A stretch of DNA of 14,581 nt from Flavobacterium psychrophilum (GCA_022730285.1 DZCQ01000039.1:1-14581); one strand, 5' to 3'. Shown: positions 6,821 through 14,361, counted from the first letter of the stretch. The notes: generated by a model from the sequence alone, not told the origin. Numbers and translations: made by a program.

Positions 6821-7764
6821 TAGTTGTAATTTGTGTCTTTAATAATATAATTTGGTCTGGATTTACTTTGCATAAATAATTTTCCGATATAAATGCCAAT
6901 AATTCCTAAAATAGTAAGATTCAGCCCTCCAAAAAACACTACGGTGCTTAATAATGATGCCCAACCAGAAATTACATTTCCGTAATATAAACTGTAAGTT
7001 ACATAACTTATAAAAAACAAAAAGGCAACAGCAGTTAAGCCAAGACCTAAAAATACGGCAATATGTAGCGGTTTTGTGCTAAAAGATGTAATTCCTTGTA
7101 TGGCAAAGCGTAGCATTCTAGAAATAGTATATTTGCTTTTTCCTGAAAATCTTGCATGTGGTTTGTAATGAACTGCTTTTTGGTTAAAACCAATCCAGCT
7201 TATAATTCCTCTTATAAATAATTCATTTTCAGAAAAATCGGAGAAAACTCGTGCTACCTTTTTATCCATTAATCTAAAATCGGCAGTGCCAGGCTCAAAT
7301 TCTACTTCCGATAACTTATTAATAAGCCAATAAAAGAATTTGGAGGATTTGTTTTTTAGGTACGAAAGTGCTTTATCTTCTTCCCGAATGGTATAAACTA
7401 CATCAAATCCTTTTTCCCATTCTAGTAACATTTCTGGCAATAGAGTAGGAGGGTGCTGCATATCTCCGTCCATTGTAATAATTGCATCAGATTGATTTTT
7501 AACTAAATCTACTCCAGCCTTTAAGGCATTTTGATGTCCAAAATTTCTAGAAAGAGAGGCGTAAAATACCTTTTTATCTTTTTTAGAAATTTCTTCTAAA
7601 ACTTGCAGAGTATTGTCCGTGCTTCCATCATTTACAAACAGTATTTGGTAATTGTATGTTGTGTTTTCTAGAACTTTGTGCAAGCTTTGTGCCATGATGC
7701 TTATATTTCCTTCTTCGTTATAAGAAGGAATAACAATGGTTATGTTTTTTTTACTTTCTATCAT
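6820..7764 (-). CDS. GT2 polyprenyl-phosphate glycosyltransferase (GtrB/ArnC/DPM1-like)
   Basis: This 314-residue protein has a cytosolic GT-A domain and two C-terminal membrane helices (about 234-260 and 276-300), the layout of GtrB, ArnC and DPM1-type enzymes. Motifs are PSYNEEGN (13-20), VNDGSTDNT (44-52), SRNFGHQ (72-78), the metal-binding DGD at 99-101 within MDGDMQHPP, and RFSGKSKY (205-212) ahead of the membrane part. Characterised relatives move one sugar from a nucleotide donor to a polyprenyl or dolichyl phosphate on the cytoplasmic face. Its start overlaps the end of the GT87-type gene by 14 bases and its stop overlaps the deacetylase start by one base. The pairing suggests that it makes the lipid-linked donor for the polytopic enzyme. 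The sugar cannot be read from the sequence. Confidence 0.93.
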   Translation of the reverse strand: MIESKKNITIVIPSYNEEGNISIMAQSLHKVLENTTYNYQILFVNDGSTDNTLQVLEEISKKDKKVFYASLSRNFGHQNALKAGVDLVKNQSDAIITMDGDMQHPPTLLPEMLLEWEKGFDVVYTIREEDKALSYLKNKSSKFFYWLINKLSEVEFEPGTADFRLMDKKVARVFSDFSENELFIRGIISWIGFNQKAVHYKPHARFSGKSKYTISRMLRFAIQGITSFSTKPLHIAVFLGLGLTAVAFLFFISYVTYSLYYGNVISGWASLLSTVVFFGGLNLTILGIIGIYIGKLFMQSKSRPNYIIKDTNYN

Positions 7765-8950
7765 TTTTTAAAAATGTATTATATACTAAAAAGTTTTTAA
7801 AATAAATTTCATTTAATATACTTATCCAAATTAATATACACGGTAAAGCTTTAAGAGCATAAGGTTGTATAAAGTTGTCTCTGAGATATTTTGGTATTAA
7901 ATCTGATGGCGAAAAGCTTGTTAAAATCAATGCGAAAACTAATAAAAAAATGGTGTATTTTGTGATAGGTTTTGGTTGAATTACAAACCAAATTGCAACA
8001 CCTACAAAAGCAATTATGTAAGTAGGTGACTCAGAACCCGTGCTAAATATTACTGTAAAGATTAATGTAGATGCTAAAATTAGCAATCTAAATCCCATTT
8101 CTTTATATTGACTAATTCGTAAATATTGCATTCCAAACAATGTAACTCCTGTTATAATAAATGGCAAGTTGCTGATGCTACTATCTTGTAATATTCTTCT
8201 AACCATTCCCATTAGGCTAATATCTTGCATAGAAAACAAACTAGTATTTTCTTGATTTTTAACAACTAATCTTTCATACCATTCTATATATGTTTGTATT
8301 ATATATTGAGGGGACGAAAGTAGCATTGGAAGTGCAAAAAGAACAACACTCCAAAAGAACAACGATGCTATAAACTTTAATTTATTATTTGTAAAAAAGA
8401 AAAATGCCAATCCTACAATTCCATATAGCTTTACAAAAACACCCAAAATTATAAAAAAGGCTGCCCAAAACACCTTCTCTCTATCTATATATACAAATGA
8501 AAGTATTATTAAAGCAGTCATAATTGGATTGAATTGTAATCCTAACAAAGTGGTTAAAAACTCGTGAAGGCAAATCCATAAAATTGCGGTTGTTTGAATA
8601 GGTTTTAATGGTAGTTTAGTAATTGCCCATATTAAGACAATAGCGTTAAAAAGTGCCCAAAGTATGAGTCCTATGTAGTCTGGTAAAAGTGCAAAAGGGG
8701 CAATTAGTAAGCTAAAAATAGGACCATAGTGGTTGTGATCAAAATATTCAGTAGGATATTCTTGGTATAATGGCAGTTTGTGTATAGTATGATAAAATAC
8801 GCCTTTAAAAATTTTGTAATTGTTATATTTACCAATTAAAAGTTGTTTTGTAGCAGAAACTATTGTAACCAAAATCCATATAGCAATAATGTATTTTTTT
8901 TGAATAAAAAAAAAGTGCTTAAAAATATTTTTAAAATAGAGTGTATTCAT
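7751..8950 (-). CDS. Polytopic GT87-type (DUF2029) glycosyltransferase
   Basis: The 399-residue protein has about nine to eleven hydrophobic helices, the first at about 19-37. The DUF2029/GT87 pattern is clear: LYQEYPTEYFDHNHYGP in the first outer loop, with Asp71 as a candidate catalytic acid residue; LLPDYIGLILWALFNA; LQFNP at 138-142; and a GVFVKLYG segment around Lys174. GT87 enzymes such as mycobacterial PimE use polyprenyl-phosphate-linked mannose on the outer side of the cytoplasmic membrane. A polyprenyl-phosphate sugar from the adjacent GT2 is therefore the likely donor, and an envelope glycan or lipid the acceptor. It starts two bases after the kinase-like gene and overlaps the GT2 gene. 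It also resembles functionally analogous GT83/ArnT enzymes in topology, but the motifs favour GT87. Confidence 0.87.
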   Translation of the reverse strand: MNTLYFKNIFKHFFFIQKKYIIAIWILVTIVSATKQLLIGKYNNYKIFKGVFYHTIHKLPLYQEYPTEYFDHNHYGPIFSLLIAPFALLPDYIGLILWALFNAIVLIWAITKLPLKPIQTTAILWICLHEFLTTLLGLQFNPIMTALIILSFVYIDREKVFWAAFFIILGVFVKLYGIVGLAFFFFTNNKLKFIASLFFWSVVLFALPMLLSSPQYIIQTYIEWYERLVVKNQENTSLFSMQDISLMGMVRRILQDSSISNLPFIITGVTLFGMQYLRISQYKEMGFRLLILASTLIFTVIFSTGSESPTYIIAFVGVAIWFVIQPKPITKYTIFLLVFALILTSFSPSDLIPKYLRDNFIQPYALKALPCILIWISILNEIYFKNFLVYNTFLKNDRK

Positions 8951-8952
8951 CG

Positions 8953-9675
8953 CTATTTAAAACCTAGTTTCTTTTTAATTTCTTTTTTTCGTTGGGTTTT
9001 TCGCTGAAACTTCACATTGTAATGCCACATTAATGCAAAAACATCTTCGGTTGGTTTCTGATACAATCTAGCATATTCTTGGCTAATTATTTTTATCATA
9101 CTTTCGCTAGGAGAAATTCTCGAAAAATTCTTCATTCGCTTTTTAAAACTCATTTCGGTATGAAAATTCATTCTATTCAAATCTACTAAATAAAAAGCAT
9201 AATTATTTTGGCTAATTTCTTTAATCAAGGTATTTCCAGGAGAATGATCTAAAAATTCGATTCCGTTCTCATGCAACAAAAAGGTAAATGTAGCAAACTG
9301 CGTTAGAATACTATCTAGGTTTTCAACATTATTTTCAAATAAGTTAATAAAAACATAATCCACTTTAAGATGTTCGCAAATATAGTAACTATCTAAAAGT
9401 CGTATTGCCGATTTGTTTTCATAAAACGCAATTGGGTTTGGAGTACCAATATTTTTCTGGGCCAATATTTTTGCATATTCATAAGAACGTCTTGCTTTCG
9501 ATTTTCTAAAAAAACGATAAATAATACCATTAATCAAGCTAGGAATTTTAAACGATTTTATATTCAAAATTACATTGTTGTAAGGAATAAGTTTTATTTT
9601 ATTCCTTTTTCCAATAGTAAAATTTTCACCAATGGTTTCAAAATTCTTTACAATATAAAGCAATTGTTGGTTCAT
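8953..9675 (-). CDS. WaaP/KdkA-like lipopolysaccharide kinase family protein
   Basis: This 240-residue soluble protein has a compact protein-kinase-like fold signature: a candidate ATP lysine (Lys40 in NIKSF), Glu66 in a possible C-helix, the catalytic loop HENGIEFLDHSPGN (Asp143, Asn148) and the metal-binding VDLNRM (Asp165). This pattern is typical of the Kdo/WaaP family, which phosphorylates Kdo or heptose of LPS, rather than of Ser/Thr protein kinases. The C-terminal tail (about 220-240) is very rich in Lys and Arg and may touch the membrane. The gene opens the four-gene unit and lies two bases before the GT87-type gene. A TATTTTTG element at 9701-9694 could drive the unit. The likely substrate is a sugar of the lipid A/core region, by inference. 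The catalytic loop has Asp-His-Ser-Pro-Gly-Asn, so activity is plausible. Confidence 0.8.
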   Translation of the reverse strand: MNQQLLYIVKNFETIGENFTIGKRNKIKLIPYNNVILNIKSFKIPSLINGIIYRFFRKSKARRSYEYAKILAQKNIGTPNPIAFYENKSAIRLLDSYYICEHLKVDYVFINLFENNVENLDSILTQFATFTFLLHENGIEFLDHSPGNTLIKEISQNNYAFYLVDLNRMNFHTEMSFKKRMKNFSRISPSESMIKIISQEYARLYQKPTEDVFALMWHYNVKFQRKTQRKKEIKKKLGFK

Positions 9676-9693
9676 AAATGTTTTTTAAGGTGT

Positions 9694-9701
9694 CAAAAAT
9701 A
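9694..9701 (-). promoter_or_regulatory. Candidate -7 element of the 6038-9675 unit
   Basis: On the minus strand this reads TATTTTTG, fitting TAnnTTTG, 18 bases before the start of the kinase-like gene in the 62-base gap after the M42 peptidase gene. No -33 partner is obvious. AT-richness raises the chance of a random match. Confidence 0.4.
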
Positions 9702-9737
9702 ATGTTTTCATGGAAAATTCTATAGCATTATGTTTTT

Positions 9738-10826
9738 TTATTTAAAATACGAAAAAGTTTCGTTGTTTTCTATTTTTAGCAAAGTTTCATAAATCAATTT
9801 AATCACATTTTCTACATCTTCCCGATGTACCATTTCTACGGTAGTATGCATATAACGTAAAGGAAGCGAGATTAAAGCAGATGCTACACCACCATTGCTA
9901 TAAGCAAAAGCATCTGTATCGGTTCCTGTAACCCTAGACGACGCTAATCTTTGAAAAGGAATTTCCTTTTCTGTAGCAGTGTTTAATATTAATTCTCTTA
10001 GCTTATTTTGCACGGCAGGAGCATAGGTAATTACTGGTCCTTTCCCCATTTTTGTTTCTCCTTCAATTTTTTTATCTATCATTGGAGTAGTAGAATCATG
10101 GCATACATCGGTGACTATTGCCACATTTGGCTTAATAGTTTGCGTAATCATTTCGGCACCACGCAAACCTACTTCCTCTTGTACGGAGTTTGTTATATAC
10201 AAGCCAAAAGGTATTTCTTTCTTGTTTTCATGAAGCAAACGAGCAACTTCGGCAATCATAAATCCACCCATGCGATTGTCTATTGCTCTACATACAAATT
10301 TATTTTCGTTAAGAATCATAAATTTATCAGGATACGTAATTACGCAACCTACATGCACACCTAGTTTTTCCACTTCTTCTTTAGTCATGCAACCACAATC
10401 TATAAAAATATTATCTATTCTAGCGGCTTCTTCCTTTCCTCTATTTCTTGTATGTATTGCAGGCCAGCCAAATACACCATTTACAACACCATTTTTAGTA
10501 TGAATATGTACTCTTTTTGAAGGGGCAATTTGATGGTCAGAACCACCATTTCTTATCACATATATTAATCCATCGTCTGTAATGTAATTTACATACCAAG
10601 CAATTTCGTCTGAATGCCCTTCAATAACCACTTTGTATGGTGCATCTGGATTAATTACTCCTACTGCGGTACCATAAGTATCTGTAATAAATGTATCTAC
10701 GTATGGTTTTAGATATTCCATCCATATTTTTTGTCCTTCGACTTCAAAACCTGTTGGGGAGGCATTATTTAAATAATTTTCTAAAAAGTGTAAAGAGGAT
10801 TCGTTTAAAATGCTTGCTGTATTCAT
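9738..10826 (-). CDS. M42 family metallo-aminopeptidase
   Basis: The start at 10826 gives 362 residues beginning MNTASILNES; an in-frame ATG at 10856 would add ten residues (MHKLAKKIFY) unlike the family. Dinuclear metal-site residues of M42 (glutamyl aminopeptidase/TET type) are present: His71 and Asp73 (EGHSDE), bridging Asp183 (AIDNR), catalytic Glu217 with Glu218 (QEEVGLRG), Asp240 (VTDVCHD) and His327 (HTTVEM). These cytoplasmic enzymes form large oligomers and trim N-terminal residues from peptides. It is usually annotated as glutamyl aminopeptidase, and some relatives were called endoglucanase M or cellulase by mistake. The N-terminal NNASPTGFE block is typical. The gene is divergent from the DUF4294-type gene and upstream of the kinase-like gene. 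Substrate preference cannot be told from sequence. Confidence 0.94.
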   Translation of the reverse strand: MNTASILNESSLHFLENYLNNASPTGFEVEGQKIWMEYLKPYVDTFITDTYGTAVGVINPDAPYKVVIEGHSDEIAWYVNYITDDGLIYVIRNGGSDHQIAPSKRVHIHTKNGVVNGVFGWPAIHTRNRGKEEAARIDNIFIDCGCMTKEEVEKLGVHVGCVITYPDKFMILNENKFVCRAIDNRMGGFMIAEVARLLHENKKEIPFGLYITNSVQEEVGLRGAEMITQTIKPNVAIVTDVCHDSTTPMIDKKIEGETKMGKGPVITYAPAVQNKLRELILNTATEKEIPFQRLASSRVTGTDTDAFAYSNGGVASALISLPLRYMHTTVEMVHREDVENVIKLIYETLLKIENNETFSYFK

Positions 10827-10884
10827 ATAAAATATTTTTTTTGCTAATTTATGCATTTGGCATCAAAATTGTTTTATAAATTTA

Positions 10885-10892
10885 TATTTTTG
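10885..10892 (+). promoter_or_regulatory. Candidate -7 element for the DUF4294-type gene
   Basis: TATTTTTG fits TAnnTTTG and lies 22 bases before the ATG at 10915. A second TATTTTTG at 10900-10907 is too close to the start codon to leave a leader. The nearest TTTG (10856-10859) is 25 bases upstream, slightly beyond the usual spacer. Confidence 0.35.
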
Positions 10893-10914
10893 ATAAAAAT
10901 ATTTTTGAGATATC

Positions 10915-11610
10915 ATGATAAAGAGAATTTTTAGTTTTATTTTAGTTTTATTTGTAATACCTTTCGTACAAGCACAAGTAATTACAAAAGACACTACCGA
11001 AGTAGAAAAACCATTAATTAGACAGGACACTATTGTAAAATTACCCATCGAATTGCAAGAAGTATATGTCTCTAATAAATATAGAATACATTCTGACGAG
11101 GAACGCAAAAGGTATTTAATATTGCAACGGCGGGTGCTTAAAGTATATCCGTATGCCAAAATTGCTGCCGATAGATTAAGTGCTTTAAATAAAGAAATGG
11201 ACGGACTTACTAACGAAAGAGACAAAAAGAAGTACTTTAAATTAGTAGAAAATTATTTAACTAACGAGTTTGAAGCACAGCTTAAAAAACTTAGCAGGAA
11301 AGATGGACAAATTCTGGTAAAACTTATACATAGACAAACTGGCACTACTACTTTTGATCTTATTAAGAGTTTAAAAAGTGGTTGGAAAGCTTTTTGGTCT
11401 AACAATACGGCAAGATTGTTTGATATAAATTTAAAAACGCAATATGATCCTTATATTGTTTCTGAAGATTTTTTGATTGAAGGGATTTTATATAGGGCTT
11501 TTTATGAAGGAAGATTAGTTAAACAAGCTTCAAAAGTTCCAATGAATTACTCTGAATTAGCTAAACTATGGCGTGAAAAGCTAAATATAGTGCGTTCAGA
11601 TACTAAATAG
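10915..11610 (+). CDS. DUF4294-type secreted protein, function unknown
   Basis: The 231-residue protein has a signal peptide (MIKRIFSFILVLFVIPFVQA, cut before Gln21) and a mature domain that I recognise as DUF4294, found in Bacteroidota. Visible features are a short strand PIELQEVYVSNKYR, a basic helical stretch LQRRVLKVYPYAKIAADRLSAL, a strongly charged helix around KKYFKLVENYLTNEFEAQLKKLSRKDGQILVKLIHRQTG, and a Trp-rich LKSGWKAFWSNNTARLFD segment. No enzyme motif is seen. Periplasmic location is inferred from the signal. It is divergent from the M42 peptidase gene across an 88-base gap, a pairing I recall from other flavobacteria. It is followed by 114 non-coding bases before the next gene, which has its own promoter. 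Confidence 0.85.
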   Translation: MIKRIFSFILVLFVIPFVQAQVITKDTTEVEKPLIRQDTIVKLPIELQEVYVSNKYRIHSDEERKRYLILQRRVLKVYPYAKIAADRLSALNKEMDGLTNERDKKKYFKLVENYLTNEFEAQLKKLSRKDGQILVKLIHRQTGTTTFDLIKSLKSGWKAFWSNNTARLFDINLKTQYDPYIVSEDFLIEGILYRAFYEGRLVKQASKVPMNYSELAKLWREKLNIVRSDTK

Positions 11611-11671
11611 CTTAGCAGTTATATTCTTTTTTTACACTTAGCCGTATAATTTTGTTTTTTTATCGATTATA

Positions 11672-11702
11672 TTGATTTTCAATTAAATAAATAGTATCTT
11701 TG
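11672..11702 (+). promoter_or_regulatory. Promoter of the thioredoxin-fold gene
   Basis: TTG (11672-11674), a 20-base spacer and TATCTTTG (11695-11702) match the Bacteroidota sigma-factor consensus, TTG-N17-23-TAnnTTTG, in both boxes. Transcription would begin about 7 bases downstream, leaving a leader of roughly 16 bases before the ATG at 11725. It is one of the two best promoters in the window. Confidence 0.7.
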
Positions 11703-11724
11703 GCTATTATTAAATAAATGATGT

Positions 11725-12417
11725 ATGAAAAATGTATATCTAATAGCAGTAAGTTTTCTTATAAATATTGTAGGATATTGTCAGGAAGACAATACAACAT
11801 TCCATTCTGCAATTACTGAAAACATTGGCAAGTATAACATGGAAAGTAATCTTGCTTACAAAGAGTTTGACTTTGAAAGAGGTAAGATTTTATTCGATTC
11901 TTTAGTTATCAATCATTTAAAAGGAACTTCTTTTGATGATTTTACTTATAAAAGTTTTGAAAAGAAGAAATTAAAATTAAGCGATTTTAAAAAACCTGTA
12001 TTCTTACTCACTTATGCTTCTTGGTACGTTCCTAATAAAGGACAAGTGCCTGCAATTAATAAACTAGCACAAAAATATAAAGAAATAAAATTTGTTATTC
12101 TGTTTTGGGACAAAAAACGAGATGTAAAAAAAATAGCGAACAAGTTTAACCATAATATTACTATTTGTTATGCAAATGAATCTTATGCAAATGATGCTCC
12201 AATAATTGCAAATTTAAAGCATCCTTTAGGTTTTCCAACGTCCTATTTTCTTGATGAGAATTTAAAAGTAGTTGATATAAAAAGAGCAAATCTGGTTGTA
12301 GATAAAGATAGTAACTATACAACAGCATATACTTTAAATTATGATAGTTTTAGAGAAGGCTTAAGTTGTTTACTATTAGACAAAAATAAAGATAAGGTGC
12401 AATTGTCTGACAAATAA
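11725..12417 (+). CDS. TlpA-like thioredoxin-fold protein lacking the CxxC cysteines
   Basis: The 230-residue protein has a signal peptide (MKNVYLIAVSFLINIVGYCQ region) and, from about residue 65, a TlpA-like fold: GTSFDDFTYKSFEKKKLKLSDFKKP, then the active-site region TYASWYVPNKGQVPAINKL (96-114), a strand FVILFW, and the cis-proline loop GFPTSYFLDENLKVVD with Pro171. In TlpA/ResA enzymes the active site is WCxxC. Here the two positions are Tyr101 and Asn104, so dithiol-disulfide exchange by the usual mechanism is not possible. The rest of the fold, including the cis-proline, is preserved, which suggests a structural, binding or chaperone role rather than decay. The N-terminal region (21-64) is not recognised. 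It is probably periplasmic. The gene has its own promoter and ends at a strong terminator. Confidence 0.82.
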   Translation: MKNVYLIAVSFLINIVGYCQEDNTTFHSAITENIGKYNMESNLAYKEFDFERGKILFDSLVINHLKGTSFDDFTYKSFEKKKLKLSDFKKPVFLLTYASWYVPNKGQVPAINKLAQKYKEIKFVILFWDKKRDVKKIANKFNHNITICYANESYANDAPIIANLKHPLGFPTSYFLDENLKVVDIKRANLVVDKDSNYTTAYTLNYDSFREGLSCLLLDKNKDKVQLSDK

Positions 12418-12468
12418 ATGTTTTTTTCTGTATTTAATTTTTAGATTGACAAACTTTTCATTTCACAT

Positions 12469-12509
12469 AAAAAATCCGTTTCAAAATTTAAGTTTGAAAC
12501 GGATTTTTT
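12469..12509. terminator. Bidirectional intrinsic terminator
   Basis: AAAAAATCCGTTTCAAA (12469-12485) and TTTGAAACGGATTTTTT (12493-12509) form a perfect 17-bp stem with a 7-base loop. A run of T ends each strand's arm, so it can stop transcription in both directions. It lies between the ends of the convergent genes at 12417 (plus) and 12529 (minus). Confidence 0.9.
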
Positions 12510-12528
12510 GATTAAAAGTGTTATTTAA

Positions 12529-12867
12529 TTATTCAGAAATTAAACCTTTGTATAAATCTTTATCCACTAATTGTTTAATAATGTCCTCGTTATTAATAAT
12601 AGAACGCAGTTTTGAATTTACTAATTTTGAAACAGCGTCTTTTTCTGCATCTGTAATATTTTCTTTACTTAAAAGAGTGTATTTTTTTTCAAAAATTTGT
12701 AATAAAGCGTCGTGAAATTCTGGACTAGGAATATCCATAACTTGGATTATATCCAAAATATTTTTTTCTGCTTTTTCTTTAATACTGGAATTTGCCTTAT
12801 TTTCTTGTGCATTTGCACTAAACATAAAGGAAATAAATAATACAAATAAGGTGATAATTTTTTTCAT
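12529..12867 (-). CDS. Small secreted helical protein, function unknown
   Basis: The 112-residue protein has a signal peptide (MKKIITLFVLFISFMFSANA, cut before Gln21) and a mature part of about 92 residues predicted as helical and highly charged. Features include IKEKAEKNILDIIQVMDIP, FHDALLQIFEKKYTLLSKENITDAEKD and LVNSKLRSIINNEDIIKQLVDKDLYKGLISE. There are no cysteines or enzyme motifs in the mature region. It is probably soluble in the periplasm. I do not recognise the family; the helical spacing faintly recalls small secreted flavobacterial proteins with a DUF2059-like helical bundle, but I would not assign it. It has its own well-formed promoter and shares a terminator with the convergent thioredoxin-fold gene. 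Confidence 0.75.
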   Translation of the reverse strand: MKKIITLFVLFISFMFSANAQENKANSSIKEKAEKNILDIIQVMDIPSPEFHDALLQIFEKKYTLLSKENITDAEKDAVSKLVNSKLRSIINNEDIIKQLVDKDLYKGLISE

Positions 12868-12895
12868 AATAAGTATAGATTTAGTTAAATATTTT

Positions 12896-12928
12896 CAAAG
12901 ATAAATAATATTTTTTGAATTAAACAAA
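12896..12928 (-). promoter_or_regulatory. Promoter of the small secreted protein gene
   Basis: On the minus strand, TTTG (12928-12925), a 21-base spacer and TATCTTTG (12903-12896) match both Bacteroidota promoter boxes. The expected leader is about 20 bases before the ATG at 12867. It separates this gene from the upstream deoxynucleoside kinase unit. Confidence 0.7.
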
Positions 12929-12955
12929 TTTAAACTGCCAAAAAAAATTATTTTT

Positions 12956-13570
12956 TTAAAACAAACCATTTATTTCAGCATTAATTTTATCAATAATTAC
13001 ACCCAAATCTTCCTGATTGTCCACGAAGTTAATGTTATCCACATCTATAATTAACAAAACACCTTTTTTATATGTATGTATCCATGCTTCATACCGCTCG
13101 TTTAATTTGCTTAAATAATCTATGGATATAGAATTTTCATACTCTCTGCCTCTTTTGTGTATTTGTCCAACTAAATTCGGAATGGAACTACGTAAATATA
13201 TTAATAAATCGGGTGGTTTTACTAAGCTTTCCATTAATTCAAATAGAGAAGAGTAATTCTGAAAATCTCTATTGGTCATTAATCCCATTGCATGTAAGTT
13301 TGGTGCAAATATATGAGCATCTTCATAAATGGTACGATCCTGAATAATTTTTTTTCCACTTTCCCGTATTTGCAAAATTTGCCGAAAACGACTATTTAAA
13401 AAATATATTTGTAAATTAAAACTCCATCGTTCCATTTGATTGTAAAAATCGTCTAAATAAGGATTGTCCACTACATCTTCATAATGAGGTTCCCATTTAA
13501 AATGTTTGGCTAATAGTTTTGTTAAAGTAGTTTTTCCTGCTCCAATATTTCCGGCAATTGCTATATGCAT
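12956..13570 (-). CDS. Deoxynucleoside kinase
   Basis: This 204-residue protein belongs to the deoxynucleoside kinase family (dGK/dAK/dCK/Drosophila dNK-like), which phosphorylates deoxynucleosides with ATP in nucleotide salvage. It has the P-loop GNIGAGKT (7-14), catalytic Glu31 in YEDV, DRT (78-80) corresponding to the DRS/DRY motif, and the lid sequence KRGREYE with Arg140, Arg142 and Glu145. The length matches bacterial members. Substrate specificity (purine or pyrimidine) cannot be decided from the visible motifs. The start codon overlaps the stop codon of the upstream secreted-protein gene by one base (TAATG), so the two are probably translationally coupled. It is cytoplasmic, unlike its neighbour. 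Confidence 0.93.
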   Translation of the reverse strand: MHIAIAGNIGAGKTTLTKLLAKHFKWEPHYEDVVDNPYLDDFYNQMERWSFNLQIYFLNSRFRQILQIRESGKKIIQDRTIYEDAHIFAPNLHAMGLMTNRDFQNYSSLFELMESLVKPPDLLIYLRSSIPNLVGQIHKRGREYENSISIDYLSKLNERYEAWIHTYKKGVLLIIDVDNINFVDNQEDLGVIIDKINAEINGLF

Positions 13571-14361
13571 TAGGGTTTTGAGATTTTATAATTGATAATT
13601 TCTTTGGATGTAAAAATAGACAAAATTTGATTTTTAAAATAAAAATTTTTAGAATTTTCAAAAATTTTATCAATAAACCAATATTTTCCTGTTGGAATAT
13701 CTAGTATGTAATAAATTTCATTTTTAAGAAAGCAAATAGTTTTTTCATCACTTATATATGCGACATCATAATCAGGAATTATTCCCAAATATTTCTTCGT
13801 GCCATAGTTATCACAACTAAAAAGATTGTTTTTTGTATCTATCCAATAAAAAAAGTTAAAGCTACCTAAGTATATCATTTTATTATTTACAAAAGGCACG
13901 CCAACTTTTTGATAATTGTGTGTTACCAAATTATACAACCCTAGCTGTTGGTCTATTGTATTGTAAATCCAGATTTTGTTTTGTGCACTAATCCCAATTC
14001 CTCCTAATATAATATTGGATTCAGTAGCCGAAAAGTTAATTTTTTGCATTTCGTTTAGTTGATTGTCTAAAATCACAACGCTATTAAAGTTTTCGTAAAA
14101 AATTAAAATTTCCAAAGGATTTCCTATCAAAACCTGTTTAATTTTGCCAAATGCAATGTTTTCATACGATAGAGTTTTTCCTTGTGTTTCTTTTAATAAA
14201 ACATTATTTTGTAAAAAATAAACGCTACCATACTCATCAGTACCAACATAACTCGTGGCATTTAAAACAGTTTTTGAAATAATACTACTCCCCAAACTAT
14301 TTTCCTGAGCTTGTATAATGTTAAAAAGTGTTCCAAAATAAAAAATAAGAATATATTTCAT
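13570..14361 (-). CDS. Secreted beta-propeller-like protein, function unknown
   Basis: Started at 14361 it has 263 residues and begins MKYILIFYFG. The in-frame ATG at 14376 would add MYLSN before the signal peptide. Cleavage is likely after IIQA, before Gln. The mature part is made of repeated beta-strand units with Asp, Asn and Gly at turns, such as GTDEYGSVYFLQNNVLL, ISAQNKIWIYNTIDQQLGLYN and FFYWIDTKNNLFSCDNYG, typical of a propeller of four to six short blades. No catalytic motif is seen. It probably sits in the periplasm or outer membrane as a binding or scaffold protein. The stop overlaps the start of the deoxynucleoside kinase gene by one base. I recall this pairing in other flavobacteria but cannot verify it here. 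Its own promoter is unclear; TATCTTTC lies only 5 bases before the ATG. Confidence 0.78.
   Translation of the reverse strand: MKYILIFYFGTLFNIIQAQENSLGSSIISKTVLNATSYVGTDEYGSVYFLQNNVLLKETQGKTLSYENIAFGKIKQVLIGNPLEILIFYENFNSVVILDNQLNEMQKINFSATESNIILGGIGISAQNKIWIYNTIDQQLGLYNLVTHNYQKVGVPFVNNKMIYLGSFNFFYWIDTKNNLFSCDNYGTKKYLGIIPDYDVAYISDEKTICFLKNEIYYILDIPTGKYWFIDKIFENSKNFYFKNQILSIFTSKEIINYKISKP

Noticed and set aside
6820..7764. Cellulose or chitin synthase
   Set aside because: Length, the C-terminal pair of membrane helices and the lack of a QxxRW motif fit a GtrB/ArnC-type enzyme instead.
10863..11225. Minus-strand reading frame opposite the DUF4294-type gene
   Set aside because: It covers the signal peptide and domain of a real gene on the other strand and has no motif of its own.
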